64,000 bases of DNA from Acidobacteriota bacterium (GCA_016211105.1 JACQSX010000010.1:1-64000), one strand, 5' to 3'; shown: positions 9,759 to 19,000, counted from the stretch's first letter. Numbers and translations are program-made. Notes: a model not told the origin generated them from the sequence alone.

Positions 9759-9979
9759 GCATACTCATTTCTCCAGCCCTGTTCCGGAAACTCGATTGAG
9801 GTTTGGAAAAAGTATGGATATTCTTTGCATACATGTCAATCAAGAAATGGTGAAAAAGGACAGGAGTTGTTGCTGTCTCCTGTACGAAGCCCATTGGACA
9901 TGTCGAGCTTGGGATTTGAAGCTTCCGAGCAATTTCGGCAGGCTCGCCGGGCCGAGAGAGAATAGCTGCGAGCGTGAGA

Positions 9980-10057
9980 ACTTGAAAAATTCAGAGACGC
10001 GCGCGTAAGCAAGTGGACACTCGTCAAAGGGTCCGCTCTCTTACAGTCGCGGCTCTG
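9980..10057. repeat. Intergenic copy of the REP-like hairpin element
   Basis: About 77 bases align with 2634-2710 inside the RHS gene, with roughly ten differences. The 3' arm CGCGGCTCTG (10048-10057) and the inner arm GTCCGCT are unchanged. The 5' arm is CAGAGACGCG, one mismatch from perfect pairing. The next 30 bases contain another partial copy (CTAAGCAAGCGGACTCT). This copy and the RHS copies show that the element is dispersed. Confidence 0.8.
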
Positions 10058-10080
10058 ATTTTTTCACGCCTTCTAAGCAA

Positions 10081-10160
10081 GCGGACTCTGGAATGCGGAA
10101 TGCAGATTTCGGATTGCGGAATGGCAATTCAACTCCAAATCCGCAAACCGAATTCCACAA
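10081..10160. repeat. Short-period GCGGAAT-type repeat / imperfect palindrome
   Basis: The motif TGCGGAAT or a close variant recurs three times (GGAATGCGGAATGC, GGATTGCGGAATGG), followed by an inverted version (AAATCCGCAAACCGAATTCC). It can fold back on itself. It is unlike the hairpin element immediately upstream, so two different dispersed repeats sit side by side. Confidence 0.5.
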
Positions 10161-10295
10161 TTGCTTGTCCCTCCGTTTACGCACGGGCCTATTTACTGGC
10201 GGCCCTTCGGACGTGATTTCTTTCCTGTATCTCGCGTACAAGACACCAACGGCCCTGAGCAGATGGGCGCAGGCGTGGCTGGAGACGTTTTTATT

Positions 10296-10324
10296 TTGTG
10301 CCCCGGTATTTTAGTGGCTAGAAT
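10296..10324 (+). promoter_or_regulatory. Putative sigma70-type promoter for the first polysaccharide operon
   Basis: TTGTGC, 17-base spacer, TAGAAT, ending 43 bases before the GTG of the heptose kinase gene. The same spacing and the same -10 (TAGAAT, followed by ACG) recur at 13663-13691 before another gene of the locus, which supports the call. Confidence 0.4.
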
Positions 10325-10367
10325 ACGACTCTACTTTTCTTCGTGCGAGAAGACCGAATAGAAAGTT

Positions 10368-11399
10368 GTGATGATGGATGCGGTAGTATCAGCGTTTCCC
10401 CATAAAAAGATTCTCGTCCTTGGTGATGTGATGCTGGACGAATATGTTTATGGCAGTGTCTCTCGAATCTCACCCGAGGCGCCGGTACCCGTGGTGGAGG
10501 TACAACAGAGCTCCTTTATGCCTGGCGGGGCGGGCAATGTGGCCGTAAACGTGGCCAGCCTGGGGGGACGCGTCTGCCTGGGCGGTGTGATGGGAACCGA
10601 TGAGGCCGCCGGCAGGCTTAAAGCAGCATTTGGTGGCATGGGGGTCGAACTCGAGGGATTAAAGCAAGACGAGGATCGTCCTACGACGTTGAAAACGAGA
10701 GTGGTCGCTCATAACCAGCAGGTTGTGCGCATGGACCGCGAAGCAAAACAGCCGATCTCTGAGCGCACCATGCGGGAATTGTATGCGTATGTGCTGGATG
10801 TCATTTCAAGTGTGGACGCGGTGCTGGTATCGGATTACGGCAAAGGTGTGGTCACCATAGATCTGCTGGCGCACGTTTTTGCTCTGGCCAAAAACCAACG
10901 CAAGCCAGTCATTGTCGATCCTAAAGGAAGGGATTTCTCCAAATATTGGGGCGCCACCGTAATTACCCCGAATCGTGTTGAAGCCGCAATGGCGGTGCAA
11001 CGAGAAATCATTGACGAAGACTCGCTTGTGGAGATCGGTCGCGCCTTGCTGGACCAAGGCGGGTTCTCCGCGGTGCTGATCACCCGAGGAGAGGAAGGAA
11101 TGTCTCTTGTTGAGGGGAATGGAGAAACGACTCATATTCCAGCTTGTGCTAGAGAAGTCTACGACGTTACCGGCGCCGGGGACACGGTCGTGGGAACCTT
11201 AGCCTTGTGCCTGGCCAGTGGCGCCTCTATGGTAGATTCTGCCAGGCTGGCAAACCTGGCCGCCGGCATCGTCGTGGGAAAACTTGGAACAGCCACCGTG
11301 GCGCCTGAGGAATTACAACAAGCCTGGGCGGAGCAGGGGCGTTTGCGTTCTATCCGTCACGCAATATTAGATCTTTCAAGTAAATATGGCCGATTATGA
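10368..11399 (+). CDS. rfaE1: D-glycero-beta-D-manno-heptose 7-phosphate kinase (PfkB family)
   Basis: A PfkB-family kinase of 343 residues matching the kinase half of HldE/RfaE. N-terminal ILVLGDVMLDEYVYGSVSRISPEAPVPVVEV is the characteristic heptose kinase opening. GGAGNVAVNVASLGG is the substrate-binding region. DVTGAGDTVVGTLAL near residue 267 is PfkB signature 2 with the catalytic Asp. There is no cytidylyltransferase-like domain, so this is the separate (HldA-type) kinase. It would phosphorylate heptose 7-phosphate at C1 for ADP-heptose or related products. The start is ambiguous: GTG 10368, ATG 10371 and ATG 10374 follow each other. It is the first gene after a long spacer and probably heads an operon with rmd, 46 bases downstream. 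Confidence 0.9.
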   Translation: MMMDAVVSAFPHKKILVLGDVMLDEYVYGSVSRISPEAPVPVVEVQQSSFMPGGAGNVAVNVASLGGRVCLGGVMGTDEAAGRLKAAFGGMGVELEGLKQDEDRPTTLKTRVVAHNQQVVRMDREAKQPISERTMRELYAYVLDVISSVDAVLVSDYGKGVVTIDLLAHVFALAKNQRKPVIVDPKGRDFSKYWGATVITPNRVEAAMAVQREIIDEDSLVEIGRALLDQGGFSAVLITRGEEGMSLVEGNGETTHIPACAREVYDVTGAGDTVVGTLALCLASGASMVDSARLANLAAGIVVGKLGTATVAPEELQQAWAEQGRLRSIRHAILDLSSKYGRL

Positions 11400-11445
11400 T
11401 GCCGACGTTGCCCGCCTTTCTCTCGTCACATCCTCGAACTAAGAA

Positions 11446-12447
11446 ATGAAGGTTTTGGTCACCGGTGCCGGCGGATTTGTCGGCCAACATCTGTCCCAGG
11501 CGCTGTTAAGTTCAGGCCACGAGGTCACGGCAGCAACAGAAGACTTGCAACAAGTCCGAACCGGCTTGGCGAGAATCGGCGTTTTACACGCCACAACCCC
11601 AAGTGCTTCGTGGCTTGAAATGGATGTCACTCATGCCTCTGGTGTCACATCAATCCTTGCTCGCCTTCAACCTGACTGGATCTTCCATCTTGCAGCCATT
11701 ACTTTTGTTCCTCAATCGTTCGGATGGCCCCGGAAAACGTATCGAGTCAATTTCCTGGGGACTCTGAACCTGCTGGAAGCGGTACGCCTTCGCTGTCCCG
11801 GTGCCAGAGTTGTCTTTGTCAGTTCCGCTGCGATCTATGGAACTCCACAGTACTTGCCCGTGGATGAACAGCACCCTCTCGCCCCTACGAATCCCTATTC
11901 CGGTAGTAAGGCCGCTGCTGATCTATTGTCATTTCAGTACTCACAATCCTTCGGCATAGATATTGTCCGTGTTCGACCCTTTAACCATATCGGTCCTGGC
12001 CAGACGGATGCTTTCGTGGTTTCTAGCTTTGCTCGACAAATCGCCGAAATGGAACTCGGCTTGGCGCCAGCGGTGATAAGAGTTGGCAACCTGAATGTGT
12101 TCCGCGATTTCAGCGATGTTCGTGATGTAACGCGTGCCTATGTTGCCGCGGTTGAAAAAGGGGAGCGGGGCGCCGCCTACAATATTTGTTCGGGCCGCTC
12201 CTACTCTGTTCGCGGGCTACTCGATTGCTTGCTGGCTGCCAGTCGGTTAGAGAACGTTACCGTAGAGGTAGACAAGACGCGCCTGCGACCTCAGGAAATT
12301 CGCGAAATACGTGGCTCCAACCAACTTGCGGTTGAGAAATTAGGCTGGAAACCGGAAATTGGCATTCAACAAACACTTTCTGCCTGCCTGGACTATTGGC
12401 GTGGCAATCTTTCACCACACGGCTGCCCGATTTTAGATTCGAAGTGA
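11446..12447 (+). CDS. rmd: GDP-4-dehydro-6-deoxy-D-mannose reductase (extended SDR)
   Basis: 333 residues with the Rossmann motif TGAGGFVGQHL at the N-terminus, an active-site SSAAIYG and YSGSK (Tyr/Lys pair). Two strings are diagnostic of the RMD group: RPFNHIGPGQTDAFVVSSFARQ and VGNLNVFRDFSDVRDV. RMD reduces GDP-4-keto-6-deoxymannose to GDP-D-rhamnose. Its substrate is made by GMD, whose gene lies at 14758 in the same locus. The two genes are separated by wecB on the opposite strand and one SDR. The 3' end overlaps the convergent wecB gene by 55 bases. The C-terminal few residues (SPHGCPILDSK) look less conserved. Confidence 0.88.
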   Translation: MKVLVTGAGGFVGQHLSQALLSSGHEVTAATEDLQQVRTGLARIGVLHATTPSASWLEMDVTHASGVTSILARLQPDWIFHLAAITFVPQSFGWPRKTYRVNFLGTLNLLEAVRLRCPGARVVFVSSAAIYGTPQYLPVDEQHPLAPTNPYSGSKAAADLLSFQYSQSFGIDIVRVRPFNHIGPGQTDAFVVSSFARQIAEMELGLAPAVIRVGNLNVFRDFSDVRDVTRAYVAAVEKGERGAAYNICSGRSYSVRGLLDCLLAASRLENVTVEVDKTRLRPQEIREIRGSNQLAVEKLGWKPEIGIQQTLSACLDYWRGNLSPHGCPILDSK

Positions 12448-13541
12448 GAAACTGTGAACTTGAGGATAATTCCCACAATTCTGCTGGCCGCATGACCATC
12501 CCAATATTCAGGGATCGCTCTTGACTTTTGGTTGGAGTAGAGGGTGCGATAAAATGCTTGCAAGATTTCTTTCGGATCGCTGCCGACCAATTCATTCGTT
12601 CCAACCATGACGGTGACCGGACGTTCTGTGTTGTCTCTCATCGTCAAGCAGGGGACTCCTAGCACCGTGGATTCTTCCTGGATCCCTCCCGAGTCGGTCA
12701 TTACCAATCGGCTCTCCTTAACTAGTTTGATGAAGTCCAAATAGCCGAGCGGCTCGATCAACATCAGGTTCCCCATCGATTGGATTCTCCGCATCAGTGA
12801 GAATTCTTGCAGTTTGCTCTTAGTTCTTGGATGGATGGGAAAGACAACGTTGCAGTTTTTTTGGATTTCTTCCAGAACCAAAAGGACTCGCAACAAATCT
12901 CGCTCAGTATCGACATTACTGGGGCGATGAATGGTTGTCACGACGTACTCGCGTGGCCGTAAATTGAGTCGTGGCAAAATGGTGCGAGCGTCGATTTTTT
13001 CCACGTTCGCCAGCAGCGTATCGATCATTACATTTCCTACGAGAAAGATTCGTTCTTCCGGCCGGCCCTCTCTTTTCAAGTTGGCAATCGCTTGTGGCTC
13101 AGTAACGAACAACAAATCGGCGACGGCGTCGGTTACCACGCGATTGATCTCTTCAGGCATCGCTCTGTCGAAGCTGCGTAGGCCCGCCTCGACATGGGCA
13201 ACCGGAATGCCGAGTTTCACCGAGGTTAACGAAGCGCCCATGGTGGAATTGACGTCTCCGACCACCACCACTAGGTCGGGACGAAACTGGATCATTACCG
13301 GTTCGATCCGGATCATCACTTGTGCCGTCTGTATCGCGTGCGATGCCGAACCGACGTCTAAATGAATATCAGGGTGGGGAATGTCCAACTCTGCAAAAAA
13401 TACGTCGGAAAGAGTTGGATCGTAATGCTGTCCGGTGTGGACCAGCAAAACCGATAGTTCTGGATATTTTCTGAACTCGTGCATGAGCGGCGCAACTTTC
13501 ATGAAATTGGGCCGCGCGCCAACTACTGTTAAAATTCTCAT
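12393..13541 (-). CDS. wecB: UDP-N-acetylglucosamine 2-epimerase, non-hydrolysing
   Basis: 382 residues, the family's normal length. It opens with RILTVVGARPNFMKVAPLM and carries the family's signature blocks: HTGQHYD, VEAGLRSFDRAMPEEINR, TIHRPSNVD and TDSGGIQEESTVLGVPCLTMRDNTERPVT. It interconverts UDP-GlcNAc and UDP-ManNAc in the cytoplasm. It is the only clear minus-strand gene in the polysaccharide locus, transcribed toward rmd and overlapping its 3' end. The divergent spacer 13542-13719 separates it from the next plus-strand gene, so the two probably have back-to-back promoters. The last ~20 residues lie in the overlap and are poorly conserved. Confidence 0.92.
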   Translation of the reverse strand: MRILTVVGARPNFMKVAPLMHEFRKYPELSVLLVHTGQHYDPTLSDVFFAELDIPHPDIHLDVGSASHAIQTAQVMIRIEPVMIQFRPDLVVVVGDVNSTMGASLTSVKLGIPVAHVEAGLRSFDRAMPEEINRVVTDAVADLLFVTEPQAIANLKREGRPEERIFLVGNVMIDTLLANVEKIDARTILPRLNLRPREYVVTTIHRPSNVDTERDLLRVLLVLEEIQKNCNVVFPIHPRTKSKLQEFSLMRRIQSMGNLMLIEPLGYLDFIKLVKESRLVMTDSGGIQEESTVLGVPCLTMRDNTERPVTVMVGTNELVGSDPKEILQAFYRTLYSNQKSRAIPEYWDGHAASRIVGIILKFTVSHFESKIGQPCGERLPRQ

Positions 13542-13662
13542 TCGATCATTCCCGGAAGAAGAAAAAGCCTACTGCCGGATTTTAGAGGGAAACTAAATTT
13601 TTGAATAGAAAAACGTGTTGCTGCAAGAAAGTCCGCTGGAAAGAAAATCCGGGCTTTTTGAT

Positions 13663-13691
13663 TTGTACCTTTGGCGCCGGGCGGTTAGAAT
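13663..13691 (+). promoter_or_regulatory. Putative sigma70-type promoter of the extended SDR gene
   Basis: TTGTAC (13663-13668), 17-base spacer, TAGAAT (13686-13691). It lies inside the ORF as listed (13615), which argues that translation begins downstream at the TTG 13720, preceded by GGAAGGAG at 13703-13710. Confidence 0.5.
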
Positions 13692-13719
13692 ACGGGCTAC
13701 TCGGAAGGAGTGTCAGGAC

Positions 13720-14751
13720 TTGCGAAGCTTAATTACCGGGGGCGCTGGCTTTATCGGCAGCTATCTGGCGGAAGAATTGCTGCGGCAGGGGCATGATGTT
13801 TCTATGATCGATGATCTCTCCACGGGCTCAATTGAGAACATCGAACATCTCAAGCGGCAGTATGGCATCTTGAAAGACGGTGTTTTGGCTCGCCAGCGCG
13901 GCTTGTCAGTCGTTGCCTCCGGCAATGCCAGATTTCAATACACGATCGACACCGTGATGAACGTCCCATTGTTGGCGGAATTAGTCGATCAGTGCGATGT
14001 GGTTTACCACCTGGCCGCCGCCGTTGGCGTAAAGCTAATTGTGGAAAGCCCGGTCCGCACGATTGAAACCAATGTGCGGGGCACGGAAGTTGTGTTGGAA
14101 CTGGCCAATAAGAAAAAAAAGAAGGTCTTTCTTGCGTCCACTTCAGAAGTATACGGTAAGGCCTCTAAGATCCCCTTTTCTGAAGATGACGACCTGGTTA
14201 TAGGACCTACCGTGAAGGGTCGCTGGGCCTACGCTTGTTCCAAGGCGTTGGACGAATTCCTGGCGATCGCCTATTGGAAGGAAAAACGACTTCCCGTGGT
14301 GGTGGTGCGACTGTTTAACACGGTTGGGCCTCGCCAAACCGGTCAATACGGGATGGTGCTTCCTAACTTTGTGCGGCAGGCATTAGCCGGAGAGCCGATT
14401 ACTGTCTATGGGGATGGAACGCAGAGCCGCTCCTTTACTTATGTAGAAGATGTTGTTGACGCACTGATTAAGCTGGCGATGTGTGATCGTGCCGTGGGAC
14501 AGGTGTTCAATGTTGGAAACGGAACCGAGGTCACCATTGGAGATTTGGCGCGGAAAGTGAAAAGCATCGCGAAAAGTAATTCGGAGATTCAATATGTCCC
14601 CTATAGCCAGGTCTACGGAGCGGGTTTTGAAGACATGCCGCGCCGGGTACCGGATATTAGGAAAATCCGAGACTACATCGAATGGGAACCGCAAGTGCAG
14701 TTGGAGGAGATTATCCGGCGGGTAATTCACCATTATTCAGACCGAGTTTGA
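13720..14751 (+). CDS. NAD-dependent epimerase/dehydratase (extended SDR, nucleotide-sugar)
   Basis: I place the start at TTG 13720 rather than 13615. A strong Shine-Dalgarno (GGAAGGAG) sits nine bases upstream, the protein then begins RSLITGGAGFIGSYLAEELL exactly at the NAD-binding motif, and a promoter overlaps the extra N-terminal part. About 343 residues. STSEVYG and YACSKALDE carry the active-site Ser/Tyr/Lys set, and VRLFNTVGPRQ and GDGTQSRSFTYVEDVVDA are typical of UDP-glucose 4-epimerase / UDP-glucuronate decarboxylase-like enzymes. The exact substrate cannot be read from motifs. It sits six bases upstream of gmd and is probably co-transcribed with it. Confidence 0.85.
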   Translation: MRSLITGGAGFIGSYLAEELLRQGHDVSMIDDLSTGSIENIEHLKRQYGILKDGVLARQRGLSVVASGNARFQYTIDTVMNVPLLAELVDQCDVVYHLAAAVGVKLIVESPVRTIETNVRGTEVVLELANKKKKKVFLASTSEVYGKASKIPFSEDDDLVIGPTVKGRWAYACSKALDEFLAIAYWKEKRLPVVVVRLFNTVGPRQTGQYGMVLPNFVRQALAGEPITVYGDGTQSRSFTYVEDVVDALIKLAMCDRAVGQVFNVGNGTEVTIGDLARKVKSIAKSNSEIQYVPYSQVYGAGFEDMPRRVPDIRKIRDYIEWEPQVQLEEIIRRVIHHYSDRV

Positions 14752-15750
<999 letters not shown>

Positions 15751-15961
15751 TACCAGTCGAAGCTCGAGGTTGCGGCTTCGGTCCCCGTGTCGGCCGAGAA
15801 ATTTGAGTAGGGGGTCTCTCGCTGCCCGAATCGAAGTTGCGGCACACGACATTTATTCTTGTGATCCGTAAAAGGGGCGTACATGTGCCGTCCACTTACT
15901 GGGACCCACAACTCCGCTATCCGGGTCTACCGGACCGAGCTTGCAACTGAGGCACGATATC

Positions 15962-16858
15962 ATGAGTGGTCGATCGAGAGGCGTAGTGGCTAGTCGGATT
16001 TTAGAGGGGAAATTGGCAATCATTACGGGCGCGGGCCGAGGAATTGGCAAGGCGATCGCCATGGCGTTTGCGCGCGAAGGCGCGAAACTTGCACTGGGCG
16101 CGCGGACTGAGGTCGAAGTGCACGAGGTAGCGGATCGCTGCGTAAGAAACTATGGCGCCAAGGTGGTGGTTCGTAGCATGGACGTTGCGGATCGCCGATC
16201 AGTATTGGACTTGCAAAGGGACAGCAGGGCGCTGGCCCCTGTGGTTGATATCCTGGTTAATTGCGCAGGCGTTCAGGGCCCGATCGGTCGAATAGATGAA
16301 ATCGATCCGAATGAATGGGTCCAGGCAGTGGCCATCAATCTGTGCGGAACTTTCTTTGCGTGCCACGCGGTTTTGCCTGAGATGATGCGTCGGCGAAAGG
16401 GAAAGATCATCAACTTCTCAGGGGGAGGAGCGACTTTACCACGACCGAGGTTTAGCGCTTACGGATCGTCTAAGGCGGCGGTGGTGAAGTTGACCGAAAC
16501 CTTGGCCGAAGAAGCGAAGGAATTCAACATTCAGATTAATGCGATGGCTCCGGGTGCGGTAAATTCACGGATGCTGGATCAGGTATTAGCCGCGGGAGAT
16601 CGAGCGGGGAACGAGATCGCCGCGCTTGCAAGGAAACAAAAGCAAGAGGGTGGAGTGTCTCCCACGCTTGCGGCGGACCTTGCTGTTTTCCTGGCCTCAG
16701 ACAAATCAGGAGGATTAACCGGAAAGCTAATTAGCGCTCCCCACGATCCCTGGCGGGAGTGGGTGGGACAATTAGAGAAAATTAATAGTAGTCCAATGTT
16801 CACGATGCGCCGGCTAGATCCGTTTACGCTCAAGCCGCTATTGTCCGAGCTCAAATGA
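15962..16858 (+). CDS. Short-chain dehydrogenase/reductase (classical SDR)
   Basis: A classical SDR with cofactor motif TGAGRGIGKAIAMAFAREGA, NCAGVQG, and a YGSSKAA catalytic Tyr/Lys pair. The usual active-site Ser is in the NFSGGGA block. I prefer ATG 15962 over the TTG at 15941, because the fold begins at LEGKLAIITGAG and GAGG lies ten bases before the ATG. It overlaps the next gene by the ATGA arrangement, so the two products likely act in series. The C-terminal extension (SAPHDPWREWVGQLEK) is also seen in SDRs paired with Gfo/Idh proteins in sugar clusters. Substrate unknown. Confidence 0.82.
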   Translation: MSGRSRGVVASRILEGKLAIITGAGRGIGKAIAMAFAREGAKLALGARTEVEVHEVADRCVRNYGAKVVVRSMDVADRRSVLDLQRDSRALAPVVDILVNCAGVQGPIGRIDEIDPNEWVQAVAINLCGTFFACHAVLPEMMRRRKGKIINFSGGGATLPRPRFSAYGSSKAAVVKLTETLAEEAKEFNIQINAMAPGAVNSRMLDQVLAAGDRAGNEIAALARKQKQEGGVSPTLAADLAVFLASDKSGGLTGKLISAPHDPWREWVGQLEKINSSPMFTMRRLDPFTLKPLLSELK

Positions 16859-17898
16859 GTCTGAATGTTGCGATTGTGGGCTGTGGATTCGTGGGTCGTA
16901 AACGAGCGGCTGTTTTGCGGAACGTGAATGACAACCTGGTGGTGGTTGTTGACGTGGTCGGCGAGCGAGCTAGAAATACAGCGGAGGAATATGGTTGTCA
17001 TGGGACCAACGATTGGAGACCGGTGGTTGATGACCCTGACATCGATATCGTCGTGGTATCAACGACGAATCAGTATCTCCACGCAATATCACTTTCCGCT
17101 CTGAACCATGGGAAGCATGTCTTGTGTGAAAAGCCACTGGGGCGTAATCCGGCCGAAGTAAGGGAAATCGTGGAGACAGGGAGAAAGACTGGAAGGGTAC
17201 TTAAGGCAGGTTTTAACCACCGCCATCATCCCGCCATCCAGCAGGCTCGCGAAGCTGCGATTAGCGGAAGACTGGGAAAACTGATGTTCATCCGCTGTGT
17301 TTATGGGCATGGGGGTCGAGCTGGCTACGAGAAGGAATGGCGCGGGGACATAGAACAAGCGGGAGGAGGTGAGATGCTCGACCAGGGGATTCATGCGCTG
17401 GACCTTTGTCGCTGGTTCCTGGGAGAATTTGTACAGGTGAATGGGATAACGCGGCGCTTTTTTTGGAAGATCGACCCATTGGAAGACAATGGCTTCGCCC
17501 TTTTGCAGACGGCTGATGGAAGAGTCGCGAGCATCCACGCTAGCTGGACCCAATGGAAAAATCGTTTCAGCTTTGAAGTTTTTGGAGACGAAGGTTATGC
17601 AAGTATCGAGGGTTTAGGCGGCACATACGGCACTGAAACTTTAACCCTGGGTCGGCGGAGCCGTGAGTCGGGCCCACCGGTCGTAGAGCAGATCGTTTTT
17701 GAAGGAGGCGACGATTCCTGGAAAAAGGAATGGCTGGAGTTTAGAAAAGCTATCGATCAAGGAGGAGTGCCGCTGGGGAGCGGCGAAGATGGACTGGCGG
17801 CAGTTCAACTGGTCGATGCCGTGTATCGATCATCGCTGCTAGGGGGCGCCCCTGTTCGAGTGGCAATTGGAGAACGGGGGAGAGATATTGGATCGTAA
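16855..17898 (+). CDS. Gfo/Idh/MocA family NAD(P)-dependent sugar oxidoreductase
   Basis: 347 residues. N-terminal Rossmann fold: NVAIVGCGFVGRKRAAVL. The CEKPLGRNPAEV motif has the conserved catalytic-region Lys of this family. Then follow AGFNHRHHPAIQQAR and the C-terminal domain with GGGEMLDQGIHALDLCRWFLG, containing the catalytic His. Members oxidise or reduce nucleotide sugars or inositols, often at C3. Its ATG overlaps the SDR stop (ATGA), which points to translational coupling and joint action on one sugar. It is the last gene before the regulatory region at about 18 kb. Confidence 0.87.
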   Translation: MSLNVAIVGCGFVGRKRAAVLRNVNDNLVVVVDVVGERARNTAEEYGCHGTNDWRPVVDDPDIDIVVVSTTNQYLHAISLSALNHGKHVLCEKPLGRNPAEVREIVETGRKTGRVLKAGFNHRHHPAIQQAREAAISGRLGKLMFIRCVYGHGGRAGYEKEWRGDIEQAGGGEMLDQGIHALDLCRWFLGEFVQVNGITRRFFWKIDPLEDNGFALLQTADGRVASIHASWTQWKNRFSFEVFGDEGYASIEGLGGTYGTETLTLGRRSRESGPPVVEQIVFEGGDDSWKKEWLEFRKAIDQGGVPLGSGEDGLAAVQLVDAVYRSSLLGGAPVRVAIGERGRDIGS

Positions 17899-18076
17899 CT
17901 CTTGGTGAGGGTCACCGGAGCGTTGTTCTCGCTATTTTTTCAGTCTGCAAATCTCGTTGCTTCTGGTTTCCATCGAGGGTACTCCTGCTCTCGGGCGCCT
18001 TGTTTAAACCGCATACTTGTTGATCGTTGTAGCTACGGCCGCGGCAACATCGAGGAAAAGTGAGGCCGACTTTCTC

Positions 18077-18104
18077 TTGACTTTCTGTCGCGAATCTATA
18101 AAAT
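18077..18104 (+). promoter_or_regulatory. Putative sigma70-type promoter of the regulator-wzz operon
   Basis: TTGACT (18077-18082), 16-base spacer, TAAAAT (18099-18104; TATAAAAT in context). It is the best promoter match I found in the window, and it stands in front of the only transcription-regulator-like gene and the chain-length gene. Confidence 0.55.
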
Positions 18105-18125
18105 GCGTTCAATTTGTGAACTGTT

Positions 18126-18149
18126 CAGGAGGTAGTTGTTTTCCTCCTG
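18126..18149 (+). promoter_or_regulatory. Leader stem-loop between promoter and regulator gene
   Basis: CAGGAGG (18126-18132) pairs perfectly with CCTCCTG (18143-18149) around a 10-base loop. It lies about 20 bases after the -10 element, so it would be near the 5' end of the transcript. The gene start is roughly 50-105 bases further on. It could serve transcript stability or antitermination; function not shown. Confidence 0.4.
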
Positions 18150-18254
18150 CGGCAGTAAGAAGATAGCGCTTTACTGGCAACTTTTCCCTATCTCGGGGTG
18201 TTGTGGCGAGCTGTAGGACCGACTTATGGGACTGAGGAGCGCGGAGCGCGCGTC

Positions 18255-18866
18255 GTGGCCAATCACGATCAACATTATCGTAAGATTTTGCTGGCGATCG
18301 AAACCGGCGAGCCGGTTACCCAGAGATCCTTGTCTCGAGAACTCGGGATCGCGCTGGGCCTGGCGAATCAGCTCGTCAAGAGGATGGTGGAGAAAGGATT
18401 TATCAAAACAGACGGAACCAGGAAAGGCAAGAAGACAAAATACGTGCTGACACCGAAAGGAGTCGTTGAAAAAACCCGGCTTTCCACGGCCTACCTGGAA
18501 AATACGATTGGCGCGTATAAAGAGACGCGAGAAAAGATCAGGCAGAGTCTGGACCAGATCGTACCTTTGGGAGGAGGTGCGGGCAAGAGCCGACAAAGGG
18601 TTGTTTTTTACGGTGCCGGCGAAGTGGCGGAAATCGCCTATATCACGCTGAATGATTCGGTTTTCGAATTAGTTGGAGTAGTGGACGACAACAAGAGGGG
18701 CGAGAGATTTTTCGGCCACTTGATCGGTTCTCCTGATCAGCTTGCCGATCGGCGAGAACGTAATTGGTACGATCGTATTGTGGTGACTACCTTTAAAAAA
18801 TCAAAAGATATCCGGAAGAGGATTGAAAATTTGAGGATTCCACTGAACAAGATTTCGTTTTTGTGA
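18255..18866 (+). CDS. Winged-helix regulator fused to a Rossmann-like sugar-sensor domain
   Basis: The N-terminal part (NHDQHYRKILLAIETGEP..TQRSLSRELGIALGLANQLVKRMVEKGFIK) is a winged helix-turn-helix like those of MarR-type regulators found in exopolysaccharide loci. The C-terminal part begins RVVFYGAGEVAEIAYITL and continues ELVGVVDDNKRGERFFG, the glycine-rich opening of a Rossmann-like domain also seen in PglD/NeuD-type proteins. It may sense a nucleotide or sugar; this is inferred. The ORF opens at GTG 18198, but GTG 18255 has GGAG eight bases upstream and starts right at the helix-turn-helix, so I use it. It stands between the promoter and the Wzz-like gene. Confidence 0.72.
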   Translation: MANHDQHYRKILLAIETGEPVTQRSLSRELGIALGLANQLVKRMVEKGFIKTDGTRKGKKTKYVLTPKGVVEKTRLSTAYLENTIGAYKETREKIRQSLDQIVPLGGGAGKSRQRVVFYGAGEVAEIAYITLNDSVFELVGVVDDNKRGERFFGHLIGSPDQLADRRERNWYDRIVVTTFKKSKDIRKRIENLRIPLNKISFL

Positions 18867-19000
18867 CGCCTATATTCGAAACTGTCTTTGACAAGCAACA
18901 TTGTCATAACGAGCAAAGAATTTTGGATATCCTCAAACTGGTTTTTGTGGCAGTTGAAGTTTGACATTCTTATGATCGATAGAATTTCTAGAAGGTACTT

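Larger units (their letters stand above)
9759..10367. other. Divergent spacer between RHS gene and polysaccharide locus
   Basis: About 600 bases with no convincing gene. It holds one REP-like hairpin copy (9980-10057), a run of GCGGAAT-type repeats (about 10081-10160) and a promoter-like sequence just before the heptose kinase gene. ORFs listed here are short and follow the repeats. Confidence 0.6.
17899..18197. other. Intergenic region with promoter and leader hairpin
   Basis: No gene is supported. The 3' half holds the promoter at 18077-18104 and the stem-loop at 18126-18149 described separately. A short GGTGAGGGTCACC hairpin at about 17905 has no adjacent T run, so I do not call a terminator. 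Confidence 0.5.

Noticed and set aside
17905-17918. Terminator after the Gfo/Idh/MocA gene
   Set aside because: The GGTGA/TCACC stem is five pairs and the T run lies over 20 bases away.
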